A stretch of DNA of 64,000 nt from Ceratobasidium sp. AG-K (Eukaryota > Basidiomycota > Agaricomycetes > Cantharellales > Ceratobasidiaceae). The position numbers and the translations under genes were made by a program. The DNA lies in contig JAWNGF010000011.1 in assembly GCA_037039685.1 (NCBI GenBank), positions 372,001 through 436,000 of the forward strand, given 5' to 3'. Positions 1-10,513 of the stretch are shown here, piece by piece (within the stretch, counting starts at the first letter, position 1; every line of letters starts with the position of its first letter). The notes under the pieces are model-generated. The model saw only the letters and a list, made by a program, of their open reading frames with translations. It made no database searches and was not told the DNA's origin.

Positions 1-7
1 TTTTCAG

Positions 8-1451
8 TCCTCAGAATGTGGTTGCTTTTGAGCCCCGCGTGAGTAGGCATATTCGGAAGCTATGCGAGCAGCTGGACCTGCGCTGTGGCGAGGCAAAACG
101 AGGTATTTCGGGGTTTAATTGGGTTGCAAGAGACGGTCGGGCGGTGGTAGATTGTTGTGCACGTAGGTGCCTGCTTCACATTTTCAAGGAATAATGTTTG
201 CACACTCCGCTGATGGTTCCTTCTGACTCAGAGTTCGGCTTCTTGGCATTTGACATTATCAGCGACCTGGCGCTTGGGTCATCTTTTGGCATGGTGCAGC
301 TCCAGAAAGATGCCACCTCCATTGGGCAGCCTACTGCATCCATCAAAGCTACCGGACAAAAAGTGAAAGAGGTACCAGTGATTAGCAATATCGCCAGCAC
401 CGGCACGTTGATGATGACCCTCGCCGTATACCCTTCGTGGATCCACACTTTTTTAAAGCTCCTTCCCTGGCACATCCCAAGGGTATTTCGTGTGGTCCAG
501 CTCTTTAACTTTACCATGGCAGCAGTTAACGAAAGGTTGACACGGGGCTCCAAGCGACTTGAGGGTGGGATGGATGGCATCGATTTTCTGGACAAACTAC
601 TAGAAGTACGCAATGAGGATGACTCGGTGCCACCCCACGATGAAATTATCTCTGAAGCACTACTTCTGATTGGCGCAGGCGGAGATACAACAGCTAGGCA
701 AGTATTTAGGTTTTAAATCTCATGTAGATTCTCATACACATTCCTATGACCCAGCTCCTTGGGAGCCTTAGGTTATTACTTAGCTAGCCATCCAGAGGCT
801 CAACGAAAGCTACAAGAAGAATTAGATCGACATGCTCCTATTGAAACGGAAGGCGAGGAAGCGGGCACTGCTCCTACAAGGCCAGTCGTTGAGTACGAAC
901 AGGTCAAAAACCTCCCCTACCTGAATGCTTGTATCAAGGAGGCGCTTCGCCTCCATTCAGTGGTCGCTACTGGCCTACCGCGTGTTGTCCCCTCTGGCAA
1001 GGCGTTCATGTTTGGCGGGGAAACCTTCAAAGCGGGAAGCGTCGTTAGTGTCCCCTCGTTTACAACCAATCGACTGGGTGTTTGGGGTTCAGATGCTGCA
1101 GAGTTTCGACCCGAGCGATGGTTGGAGGACGAATCCGCCTCCTTGAACAAATATTTCGTATCGTTTTCAGTTGGACCTAGGTGAGTTCAATAATCGACGT
1201 GTCACGCATACGGCCGAGGAGTTTGAGCATATCAGGTCTTGTGTTGGTCGCAACCTGGCGATGATGAACCTGCTGGTAATAGCTGGAACTATATTTCGTC
1301 GCTATGAGTTCGAAGCCCTCCCGACGACCAAGGTGCGGAGCGTTAAGTCTTCTGTGAGATTGATATCTCACTTTGACGTTTGTAGTTGCGTAATCACGAG
1401 GGGTTTGTCCGAGAGGCCATTCATTGCGAAGTAGCCATCAGGAGGCGGTGA
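8..1451 (+). CDS. Cytochrome P450 monooxygenase, 5' end outside window
   Basis: Heme-thiolate monooxygenase, presumably ER-anchored, although the N-terminal anchor lies outside the window. Model: join(<8..162,232..697,755..1180,1236..1332,1386..1451). Visible landmarks in order are an FLAFDIISDLALG region typical of fungal P450s, the I-helix oxygen-binding motif AGGDTT, the K-helix ExxR as EALR, FRPERW, and the heme loop FSVGPRSCVGR carrying the Cys ligand. The heme loop is split by the fourth intron, and only splicing at 1181-1235 restores it. The third intron (698-754) uses a GC donor, GCAAGT, and gives the expected AGGDTTAS continuation. The last exon adds LRNHEGFVREAIHCEV, a usual P450 C-terminus. 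No lesion is seen in the visible part. Substrate is unknown; the overall look resembles basidiomycete P450s often labelled benzoate-4-monooxygenase-like, which I would not rely on. Confidence 0.9.
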
Positions 1452-2104
1452 ATAGTGGATGAATAATGCATAACTTTTCATCGTGTCACCGTCTAATCTA
1501 GGTTTCCCTCTAAATCTTCCGCATTGATAATGGTACAGCAAATGATTTAGGCGTTTTACTAGGAGTTAGGATTTTTTTCTACTTTCAGCCCACGGATGGC
1601 TTGTTCGGGAGGCAGCTCAGTGCGAGGTGGTGATGAGGCTGCGAGGAATCGGGTCCCGAAGCAGTAAGGGGGTGTAATTCTTATTGAGCAAGGTAAAGTT
1701 CTGCATGGTTTGAGAGAGTCATTGAATTGGAATATTATATGAAGATGAGCATCAGACTGGATATTTCCGCCAGCCTTTGTGACAGTCTTTGAATCGGAAG
1801 CCTCGATACATGATGATTGTCATCAGGGATGTCAATGTTCTAATTTGTAGGATAGATATTCCTTCGCTCGTAGCTCCGGGCACCGTTCATTTGTGATATT
1901 GAGTCACGATATTAGATGGATATATGAGCGATAACCTATGAATCGTTACACGCGCGCTTAAAGTATCTGACTTGGTCCAAACAAAATGGCTTAGTAATCA
2001 ATTCAATTCTACCGCACGACGGAAGTGAGTATTACAGTAAGGGCATAGCCTTACTGAATGCCACACCCTCGAGACACAGCGAATTCTTCGATCGTAATTC
2101 GATA
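1452..2104. other. Intergenic, nothing recognised
   Basis: No coding-like frame, RNA gene or repeat was seen between the P450 stop and the esterase start. It should hold the P450 3' UTR and the esterase promoter. Confidence 0.5.
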
Positions 2105-3344
2105 ATGAATACTAGTTCGGATATTTCTACCGATATCCCGGAGGATATTCTCCGACGCTTAGACCATGAGTACCGGGATTTCATTCTCTCTCAGCCTGCG
2201 ACATCTCGCACCCCAGCGTATCAAATCGGATGGAGTCCGGAGTTACGCAAAGCAATTGATTCCAATACCATCGGGAAAGGCGCCCCTATCCCGGTGGGCT
2301 CCACGGAAACCATCAGTCTCAGTGGCCTTCCAGTGCTGGTTCTTACTCCGGACGGAGAGGCGCCTGGGGACGGTTGGCCTGTGTTCGTTCATATGCACGG
2401 TGGAGGGTTTATCTGTGGGAATTCAAGGACCGAGGAGTCTTTTATCACACGGGCATGCATGGGTTAGTATAGTTTATTCAAGGTTCTGTTCGTCCAACAC
2501 GAAAATCTGGCTAAACTTGAAAAAGGTGCACGGTGCGCGGTTGTGTCAGTAGATTACCGGCTGGCCCCGGAGCACACTTCTCCAGCTGCGCTTGATGATG
2601 TATGGAAAGTCCTTCAGTGGATTCACGTCGAAGGATCACCGGGGGTCAACTTGGATGGAAAGAAAATCGTTGTTGGGGGCTATTCCACGTGCGTCTATAT
2701 GTGTACTGTCCTTCTCGTCTAATCTCACTCTCGTGCAGAGGAGGAACTCTGGCTGCTGCTGCTGCCCAGCGTGCGGCACTGTCACAGCCGCCTATTCCCC
2801 TAGTGGGACAAGTTATTCTCATGGCGCCTCTAGATTTCACCTATACGTACGAACCGGAGACGTGGTCTCAGTCTATGCACGAATATTCCAAGGCGCCTGG
2901 ATTTTGGACCGACGATTTGTTATGGTCAAGGGACATTCACACACCCAACGTTAATGATCGGAGCCTCCCGGATATCTCTCCTTTGTTGCAGAAACAGGAG
3001 CGGGCGTTCGAAAACATGCCCCCCGCATGGATTGGAGTTGCAGAGATAGATATTTTGAGAAGCGACGGCGAACATTACGCCAATAAGCTCAAGGCTCACG
3101 GTGTGCCGGTAGAGTTGAAGACCTATGTCGGTGAGTCTGTCCTGATCTGTTCTGGTGTGTGGGCCAGAGTTCAGTGATCCTTGTAGGTGCTGCACACCTA
3201 ACCGCTCGAGCAGACGGAGTGAGTCACTCATTATGAGGAGATATTTATTCACTAACTAAATCATCGATTGGCAAGGTGTGCGAGCTCGCTCGGAGGATAC
3301 AGCAAGATCAAATTGAGTTCTTGAAGGCTGTATTTGAGGGCTAA
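2105..3344 (+). CDS. HSL-type alpha/beta-hydrolase (esterase/lipase), copy 1
   Basis: Serine hydrolase of the hormone-sensitive-lipase-like (GDXG, alpha/beta-hydrolase fold-3) family, expected to cleave small esters. Model: join(2105..2462,2526..2688,2739..3130,3187..3218,3276..3344), 337 aa. The oxyanion-hole HGGG is at about residues 98-101, followed by the DYRLAPEH block. The nucleophile elbow GYSTGG has its Ser near 173 and is split by intron 2. The acid is in EIDILRSDGE and the catalytic His in GAAHLT, on a 32-nt exon. No signal peptide, so probably intracellular. Exon boundaries, including the 32-nt exon, match those of the paralogue at 18.3-19.6 kb, so the three copies in this window share one ancestor. 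All catalytic residues are present. Natural substrate is unknown. Confidence 0.88.
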
Positions 3345-3763
3345 GCATTGATTTGGAACCAAAAGGCGACTTAATTTGTGAAATTGATATGTCGAGCGTG
3401 TATGTGAAGATTGTAGCCGTAACCACAAATTGCTTGTTTGAACACACGTTCGACCTATAACCCAGCGCCCAAAATGCCCAGGGCCAAAATATACCATACA
3501 ACCCCCGGAAGCGAAACGAGTTTTGGAATTGATAAATTTAGGCAAAAATGGGCTATCTTCGCGGTTCTTTTTTTATGCTGTTTTGAAGCTCTCAAATGTA
3601 TGTTCATAACAGTGCAATCTTGTTACGATTCGCTTTGTTTCAGGAAAGTTGTGACCAAAATCCCCAGAAGCAAACAAAGCATGTGACCTACACACCCCGC
3701 AAACCACTTTTGCTTCTGGTGGTCCTACGCTAAGCATGATACTGCCCATTGTCGACAAAAGTG
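3345..3763. other. Intergenic with one short inverted repeat
   Basis: No gene seen. An 11-bp perfect inverted repeat (3664-3674 with 3709-3719, CCAGAAGCAAA) lies just downstream of the tRNA on its strand. A match of this size is close to chance level in a window this long. Confidence 0.4.
3757..3760 (-). terminator. RNA polymerase III terminator (T4)
   Basis: A run of four T on the minus strand starts 3 nt past the tRNA discriminator base, the normal Pol III stop signal. Confidence 0.6.
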
Positions 3764-3850
3764 TGAGCACGGCCGGGTTCGAACCGACGAACTTCGGTTG
3801 TCGAATGCATATATCGAAGACCGACGTGGTAACCACTCCACCACGCGCCC
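3764..3850 (-). tRNA. tRNA-Arg(UCG): tRNA-Arg (anticodon TCG) with a 14-nt intron
   Basis: A complete cloverleaf can be drawn on the minus strand. The acceptor stem is GGGCGCG/CGTGCTC with two G-U pairs, the D stem GTGG/CCAC, the anticodon stem TCGGT/ACCGA, the variable loop AGTTC and the T stem GTCGG/CCGGC around TTCGAAC, with discriminator A. The internal promoters are clean: A box TGGTGGAGTGG and B box GGTTCGAACCC. The anticodon loop holds 21 nt. Placing a 14-nt intron at the standard 37/38 position leaves a 7-nt loop with anticodon TCG, reading Arg CGA. The intron position is assumed from the eukaryotic rule, so the isotype is less certain than the tRNA itself. Confidence 0.8.
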
Positions 3851-4263
3851 TATCCATGGTCCCGAGGCGCGCATAGCAGAGAATGTTTTACTTCCTCACG
3901 CTCAAACCTCCGCTTTCCTACTTAGACACGGGTCAATTCGGAGATGTATAGGATCCTGGGACATGCTTATCCGACCAGGAGTAGGATTTTGTAAAACTAT
4001 CCGTTTCCTAGGCCCAATTCAACTGCTACCATCTAGTATCGAGGAACGGTAAGTTTTGGCTTCTGTACTGCTGCTGAGGCTATCTCATGTGAATCTCGGC
4101 AACTCAAAAGAATAAAGGATGCCATTTGAACATATATGCGCACAGGAGGGTCGCTCCTCAATCAGTTGTTAACCTGCGTAGAAGGAAGCCATCCAATCGC
4201 AATGATCCTCGACCACCACCACACTAAAAATTACCACAGGATAAACCTCCTAAAATACCGTGC
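3851..4263. other. Intergenic, nothing recognised
   Basis: Contains the 5' flank of the tRNA gene and the 3' UTR side of the SGNH esterase. No coding-like frame was found. Confidence 0.5.
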
Positions 4264-5693
4264 TTAGGACTCCCATTTGGTCTTCGGCTTTAGGCCCCAC
4301 TTTCCCAGCCATTCGGTAAGCTTGACGAGGATTTGTTGGTGTCCGACGGGATTCGGGTGCCCGTCATTGGGATAAACCTAAGTCCATGTAAGCTTATGGT
4401 TGTGTGATGTACTTTGAGATCATGTGTACGTACTCCATCCTGCTGAAGCCATCCCGTAGTGTTTACCAAATAAATGCGCTTGTCCCCCGCCGCAACCCTA
4501 AGACCAGTTAGCAGGCGATTGACATTCGCAGATTGGGCTTACTTTTGATCAACAACGCTAGCGTATACACCATCATAGTAGGTATAGAAGGGCGACTCGC
4601 CGTTACTCCAGCCCCAGGGAGTGAACACGAACAAAGGTTGCTTGGGGTACACGGTGCGGAGGTTTGTGATGAACGTCGACAAGGTGTTGGCAAAATCGTT
4701 GGCAGGTACATTGTAGGAATTATCGTTCGCCCTTGAGGAAATCGTGAGTGCAAACTAAAAGCTGAGACTGGTAAAGACTGTACCCAATGACAACGAAGAC
4801 GTGACTGGGAACGAGGTCACGCTTAAAATTCCATGGAGTCGTGTAGTTGTGATCACTAGTCCAACGGTAGCCGGTGTCTTCAGTTTTGAAATATTGGTAA
4901 GAGATTCCATGGATATTGCTCCAGCATTCAATGTCCTAGAGCGATGCGAGGTTAGGTGTGTAGCGAACGGAGGATGCCTGGAACGCACGGTTAAACAAGC
5001 TCCGGATTGAGCCATTATGTTGTGCTCCGCCTTGAATTTCTGGGCCGCCTGGAAAGACCAGGCGTCGTTAACCCCATGAGGATTAAGGTATCCAGCAGTG
5101 AGCGAGTCGCCAATGAATTGAAAGCGAAGGGATGACGGCTTGTATGGTTTGACCACAGCTCCCTGAGACATACTGGTTAGTCGGTCCCATGTATACATCA
5201 CGATCATATTGATTACTCACCGGGTTCAGCTCAATTTTTTTGAGATGTAATCTCGTTCCCGTCGACGCCTCGACGTTCAAGCGAACGACTCGATTGCTAG
5301 CTTTCGCTGGAGGAGGAGGAATAGGGATAGAGTTTGCTCCGGCCGAGACGTTTACTGTGGCGAAGTCGCTATAGTCGACACTGACGGAGACGGAAACATG
5401 GGGGTAGTTTGTATATTCGCCCAGGTGAAGCGTGAGTGACGTCAATCCCGAGGCTACAAGCTTGACTCCCGAACCAGGCCACCTGAGGAAATAGGTAAGG
5501 ACAAGCATATTCACATCCACTACGATTTTAATACTCACCAGGTCCCGTTGTTCTCATCCCACCGTCCGTGCTTGTGGAGCAGCGGAGCACTGGGCAATAG
5601 CTCGACCGGTTTCGCCGGCGCGGCCACGCTAGGGCTCACGACAACAGCTAGGACCACAATGGAAGAGATAAACACCTTCAGTGAGCCAAACAT
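4264..5693 (-). CDS. Secreted SGNH esterase, carbohydrate-esterase family 2-like
   Basis: Predicted secreted deacetylase acting on acetylated plant polysaccharide. Model: complement(join(4264..4377,4434..4497,4543..4731,4784..4935,4989..5162,5221..5482,5539..5693)), 369 aa. A hydrophobic signal peptide (MFGSLKVFISSIVVLAVVV, ending near VAAPA) is followed by an N-terminal beta-rich domain of about 120 residues beginning HKHGRWDENNGTW, the layout of CE2 enzymes. Next comes the SGNH domain: GDS in FIGDSLTAGY (Ser), Gly in the QSGAC block, Asn in IGANDNS, and the Asp-His pair in NDGHPNPVGH. All four SGNH blocks are present and each splice junction keeps frame, so the gene looks functional. CE2-like acetylxylan/glucomannan esterase is my best assignment; a rhamnogalacturonan acetylesterase is less likely because of the N-terminal domain. 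Confidence 0.85.
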
Positions 5694-6339
5694 AGTGCCT
5701 CAATGGTGGATGTTAGTTCACCGCTGCCTTTTAGCCCCAGCAACGACCATCCATGACTCCGAATTACCTCCGTCGCATATATGAGGTGTCGAATCCGTTC
5801 TGAGAAGCAAAAACGCCATACATTCCGACTGGCCTAAGGAGGAATACGGATTCGCATGTGACTAACTATGGTGGTGTGGTGGCCGTGACTGGTGCGTTCG
5901 GTTTCAGCGGTATTCATCCGACGTTACACTATCTCGCAAAAATATCGCAACACGTGACTGATTCTGTCGCAGCCCGTCACAGCGTGCAAGGACTACGGGA
6001 TATTGGTTTAGTGTAATAATAGAAGTTGTAGCTAGGCTAGTATATAGTACGTATAAAAAAATTGAGCGCGATACATTCGCCCCTCGCCGAGGAATAACCC
6101 GATGTCCGTTTGCGATGTTGCAATATTATTGCAAATTGGGCCCAGGAGGGAGCACCACCACAGAGACGGGTCAATCTCGACGGGTTTTCAACAGAATCTG
6201 GTCAGATAAAAAGCGCGAAGCATCACGCAATGAGCTAGAGATTCTTATTCCGGGATATGAAGGTCTCAACCTGGGTCTATGGCTCACTATGGGTGTATCA
6301 ATCCCAAAGTGATATTTCCCCTTTCCCCCTCGTTTGCAC
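5694..6339. other. Intergenic, nothing recognised
   Basis: Promoter side of the SGNH esterase. Short frames here have no recognisable motif. Confidence 0.45.
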
Positions 6340-6560
6340 AGGATTGTAAGCGAACAAAGTGTACCCGCACTTTGTATAGTAGTGTTATTCAACTATACGA
6401 GCCCATTCGCATAGCATTTGGGCCCCCAAAATGAGGTGTTAATCAATAAAAATAGATATTATCCAAAATTCGCATAAATGCGCTAACACAAATGAACCAC
6501 CAGTTGAGCTGGTGTTGGTATTTGTGTCCCCAAAGTGTGTATATAAACCTATTAGAGTCT
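6340..6560. repeat. Group of imperfect hairpins
   Basis: Two stem-loops are visible. ACAAAGTG and CACTTTGT flank a short loop near 6355-6376. A longer foldback near 6486-6530 pairs an ACACAAAT...CCACCAG arm with CTGGTG...ATTTGTGT around a 5-nt loop. Together with the perfect repeat just downstream they form a compact foldback-rich patch between two enzyme genes. Confidence 0.5.
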
Positions 6561-6605
6561 CATGAGCATACATGAGAGGTCTCAATACCTTGGGATAAGT
6601 ATAAC

Positions 6606-6700
6606 AGGAGATACATACCATACAGTGCAAAAATGGCATTCTACACTAGGAAAATACACTCAAAATACGGGCGTTGACGTGTGTATGGTATGTATCTCCT
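6606..6700. repeat. 19-bp perfect inverted repeat with 57-nt spacer
   Basis: Positions 6606-6624 and 6682-6700 are exact reverse complements (AGGAGATACATACCATACA and its partner). A 19-bp perfect match at this spacing is far beyond chance. It could be the termini of a tiny foldback/MITE element, or a hairpin RNA precursor. No target-site duplication is evident immediately outside. Confidence 0.8.
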
Positions 6701-7015
6701 ATCCTGGTGCTGTAGCCATGCACTACGATATTGTTTGATTAGGGTGCGGGAGAACGGTGTGACAAAAGCAGGGTTGGCATCGTAAGCAAGATAGGGCGGT
6801 GCTACGATACCTGCAATCCGGGATTTGAGTTGAAGCCAGGAAGATATGTTTCCAAAGGAATAACGTGGACTATGCCTTGACTTCAACGTTTGGATGCTAT
6901 GATACTCGCCATCATATTTAGGCTCGCGACGGTTGATTAAGATAATGGACGGCTTATTTTAGGAAGCCTTATATAGTATATATACATTGTAACCTAGACT
7001 AAAAAACGTGCCAAA

Positions 7016-8558
7016 TCACTGGGAGAATCCACTAATTCCGGAATAGTTGATTGTGCCAGCGACTCCACCGGAAGTCTTCAAGCCAGACCAGTTCCAAGTA
7101 CCTAGGGTACCACACGAGTCAGATGTAGATCAGATTTACTCATAGTAGCCTTACCACTGCAAGCACCGCAGTTGACGGCAACCCTCTTTGCTTTGCTGCC
7201 CACGGCCACTGTATTCGTCCCAGAGAACGTAACACCCTAGGGAAGCGATGAGCGAAATTGAATGCTCCGCTCAGCGTCTGTTCACTCACCGAGAGTGCGA
7301 CGCCAGTTCCTGGGGTACCCAGAGTCGAAGGGTAGCTCTGGTCAATGATTACACCGTACTTGTTGCATCCGGTGGCGGTATTTCCGGTAAACGTGATACT
7401 AGACACAGTCGATCTAGTGCCATGATGAATAAAAGCGACTATATGCGCACCAAAAAAGCGCTTACCCGGTAGCGGCAGACTTGGTCTTGATGCGGAGCGC
7501 TTGATCGTTATTGATGATAACATTATTGAGGATGTTTACGTTATTGACCGTTACACTCGAGTCGATAGAGCCAACTGAAATGCCATGTCCACCAGTACAC
7601 GAGTTGCGTTGGAAGGTTATGTTGGAGCCTTTGTTGATTGCCAAGCAATCATCTTGATTGTGTACGATAGAATCCTGGATAATAATATTGGAAACAGAGA
7701 CTAATCGAATGCGCATAAGTAAGGGTTAAGTCCCAAGCCCACGTACGTACCATCAAAGGCGTCCGTGTTGTGTCCGGCGGCTTTACCATTGCTGATGGTA
7801 TTCGGTTGATCACCCTCGGCTGCCATTCTAGTCAGCACAAAGTACAAATATTCTCTCAATCAAATACTCACATGCATCAACAGTAACTTTAGATACCACG
7901 AGTCCAGCGCTACTACCAAAGCTGAAGCAGTTTTGTGGTGGATTCTTGACCACCACATTCGAGAAGCTCCCGGATGACTTGATCCTGCAAGATATTAGTC
8001 GAGGGATAGATTATCTCACCCCCAAATACTCACTTCATCATAGGGTGTGGCTTCAAGGTACCTGTACCACCCAGACCATCCCAGTATTTCTCCCCCTGGC
8101 CATTGAACGTGTGGCCGTTACCGTTGACTATCATCCGGTCTCAACGGCGGTCCTAAAATGGAGATTATAAGGACTCACAAGTGACACTCGTTCCACTGAG
8201 CAAGAAAAGTGGGCCATCCCACGCCGCAACACCGAACTGGACCAAGTGATTAGTAATTGGCATGCGATTTAGTCAAAGCTACAACTTACCGTTACGTCGC
8301 CTAACAAATTTACGGTGGCGCCTGTGGGGGCAGCAATCTCAAGGGTTTTGTTGGCGGGGACAGTGAACGAGTTGATGTTAATCTTCAAGCCGGATAGTCA
8401 ATACAATTTGACTGTTTCGGATCTAAACATCTACATACTGTTGTGCACTTGATAGCCTCGGCAACACTCTCCAACGACGAGATAGTGCCAATGCAGCGTT
8501 GCACTGGCGAACCAAGCGCAAGGGAGGCCAAAGAAAAAGCAATTGCAGCGGTAAACAT
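7016..8558 (-). CDS. Secreted endopolygalacturonase (GH28)
   Basis: Hydrolyses alpha-1,4-galacturonan in pectin outside the cell. Model: complement(join(7016..7101,7155..7236,7290..7413,7466..7700,7751..7819,7872..7984,8034..8139,8179..8236,8290..8382,8439..8558)), 361 aa, the usual length. Signal peptide MFTAAIAFSLASLALG is followed by CIGTISSLESV. All four GH28 signatures are present: NTD in GHNTDAFDV, DD in NQDDC, the His in GGHGISVGS and RIK in RIKTKS, so the active site is complete. The fifth intron must use the acceptor at 7820; the nearer AG would give an immediate stop. Intron 3 is only 39 bp, so that junction is less certain. A TATA-like box lies about 50 nt upstream. A deleted relative lies at 36.9 kb. 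Confidence 0.92.
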
Positions 8559-8608
8559 GATCACGAAGCGTAAACAAAAAGTAAAGTCTCAACCTGGTTC
8601 ACAATCGC

Positions 8609-8615
8609 CTTTATA
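8609..8615 (-). promoter_or_regulatory. TATA box of the polygalacturonase gene
   Basis: TATAAAG on the minus strand, about 50 nt upstream of the polygalacturonase ATG, at the distance expected for a short 5' UTR. Confidence 0.5.
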
Positions 8616-9319
8616 CTAACCCAGCATTTTCGCCCGGCTACCGTACCGCGCACGGCCCGTCTGGCGGTGGTATATTTAGAGCGAGAAGTTGATTTACGAG
8701 ACGCGGCCGAGGATCACAAGACTCATGCGACCAGCTCACATGTTGGCGCCAAGTAATATATGGGACAAGAATAATTCTGCCGAGGGCGCTTCTGTCAGTT
8801 ACGAGTGCACGCTAATCAAGTATGTCACGTTACCAGATAGGAGGTACCGCCTAATCGAGTATAAGAAGTCCTGAAATGTTGGTTGTATTTCTATATCGGG
8901 GTGGTTAGCTTGTGTGCCTAGGGTCGAGATGAGACATATTGCGATTGACGCAATTAGCCCGCTAGGCTATGTCGGAGAAATACCAAGGCCCCGCGTGCTG
9001 GTTCTCGTTGATTGGGTTCAGATAGTCACGTCTGCTAGTCAGACTCGAGAGTCCATGGAGTCGAATGGCTGGCGTATGACGCGGGGCAAGACTCAATTAT
9101 AGCCTAGTGTCCGGAATCGAGGGAAGGAGCTAATGGAGGTAATCTAGTTCGGCGAGGAATCTAGCTTGTTTGCTTTGATTGTAACTGGGACTGGCGATAT
9201 TTGGGGGACAGAGTCGTTGTTTTGTCAAAAAATTCGTACCCTGGGATAGTGTCACCAACAGCCAAGGTACTATCAAATCAAACCGTAAATTGTGAATTAT
9301 CATCACCATACAAAGCGAT
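8616..9319. other. Intergenic, nothing recognised
   Basis: Upstream flank of the polygalacturonase and 3' flank of the broken esterase. No motif or repeat was recognised. Confidence 0.45.
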
Positions 9320-10513
9320 TCATTTAGTAAATGCCGCTTTGAGGGCTTCAATCTGATCCGTGCGAATCGTCCGAGCGACTTGACACACCTGTCGCCACTC
9401 GAATTAATATTCAGGCGAAGTATACTCACCAGATAACTCACCCTATCCGCCGTTACGCCCGAGTAGGTGATGCCTACACAGCGGTTAGCTCAAATAGGAT
9501 CACCGAATTTGTCCTCAACTTGGTACTCTTTGAGCGTAACGTTGACCCCACGGACCTTCAACTTCTCAGCATATGCCTCGCCCTCACTCTTCAGAACGTC
9601 CAACTCGGCAATGACAACCACCGTTGGTGCCAGCTCCTCGTACGCTCGGTCATCCTCCTACAAAAGAGGTAAAGCGTCTGGCAGAGATCGGTCCTGTGCA
9701 TTTGGAAGGTACAAGTCCCGACACCACACCATGTCGAGGGCGCGTAAGGAGAAGTTGTCTTGATGCTCGAGCATCGAGGGTGTCCGGTTGGATTTGTCCG
9801 AGGCGAGGAAGGTGTTGTTAGTTGGTGGGACGCCGAGGAGCTGGAGGACGAGTGGAATGCGGGGGGTGGCGAGGGACGCGCGTTGTGCGACGGCGGCGGC
9901 GAGATTTACGCCGCTGGTAAAATTGGGTCAGTGAATGATGTCAGCCAGGAGGGCTGGTACTTACCCTGATCCACCTGCTACTACCATGCGGGGCGTATCG
10001 ATCCCAAGCTCGTCCTTGCCCGCCCCACGGAACCACAACAAGGCCTCCCAGCAATCGTCGACCACAGCTGGGAAAGGATGTTCGGGAGCGAGTCGATAGT
10101 TGACCGAAACAACCACGCATTTGACCTCTACAATCCTCGTAAGGCTCGAATTATAAACATAACGGCCTCAACTGACCGACACACACGCGAGAGTAGAACG
10201 ACTTTCCGGCCTCGGCATTTCCGAATACCCATCCACCACCGTGGATGAACAGTACCACGGGCCATCCTTCGTCCGGTCGCTCGCCCTCGGGGGTCAATAC
10301 TAGAACCGAGAAAACCCCGAGCTGGATGGTCCGCTCCGACCCGACTGGGGCGGAGGTGATTCGCCAAGGTCGAGCAGAGTTCCAAAACCTTGACGAAACA
10401 TCGGGCTCCATGAAGAAGTGTGGACCGTGTAGCGAGGAGTCAGTGGTATCCTCCGTGTGGCCCAGAAACGAAGAAACCGGATTGTAGAAAGTGACTAACA
10501 AGTGGAGCCGCAT
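9320..10513 (-). pseudogene. HSL-type esterase, copy 2, decayed
   Basis: Closest to the copy at 18.3-19.6 kb. Intact-looking blocks are the HGGG oxyanion hole (IHGGGWVFG), a YRLAPEH block, GGSGG around the nucleophile Ser, and the last exon VCQVARTIRTDQIEALKAAF ending at the TGA at 9320. Lesions: an in-frame TAG at 9658-9660 where the paralogue has Gln (LLQ); Tyr (TAC, 9463-9465) in place of the catalytic His; a frame change near 10345 between the N-terminal part and the SAPVGSERTIQLG stretch; and a shifted donor after KEYQ. The N-terminal 40 or so residues are not alignable. Both point lesions, CAG to TAG and CAC to TAC, look like C-to-T changes at CpA. I infer a dead gene, although the centre could still be transcribed. 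Confidence 0.82.
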
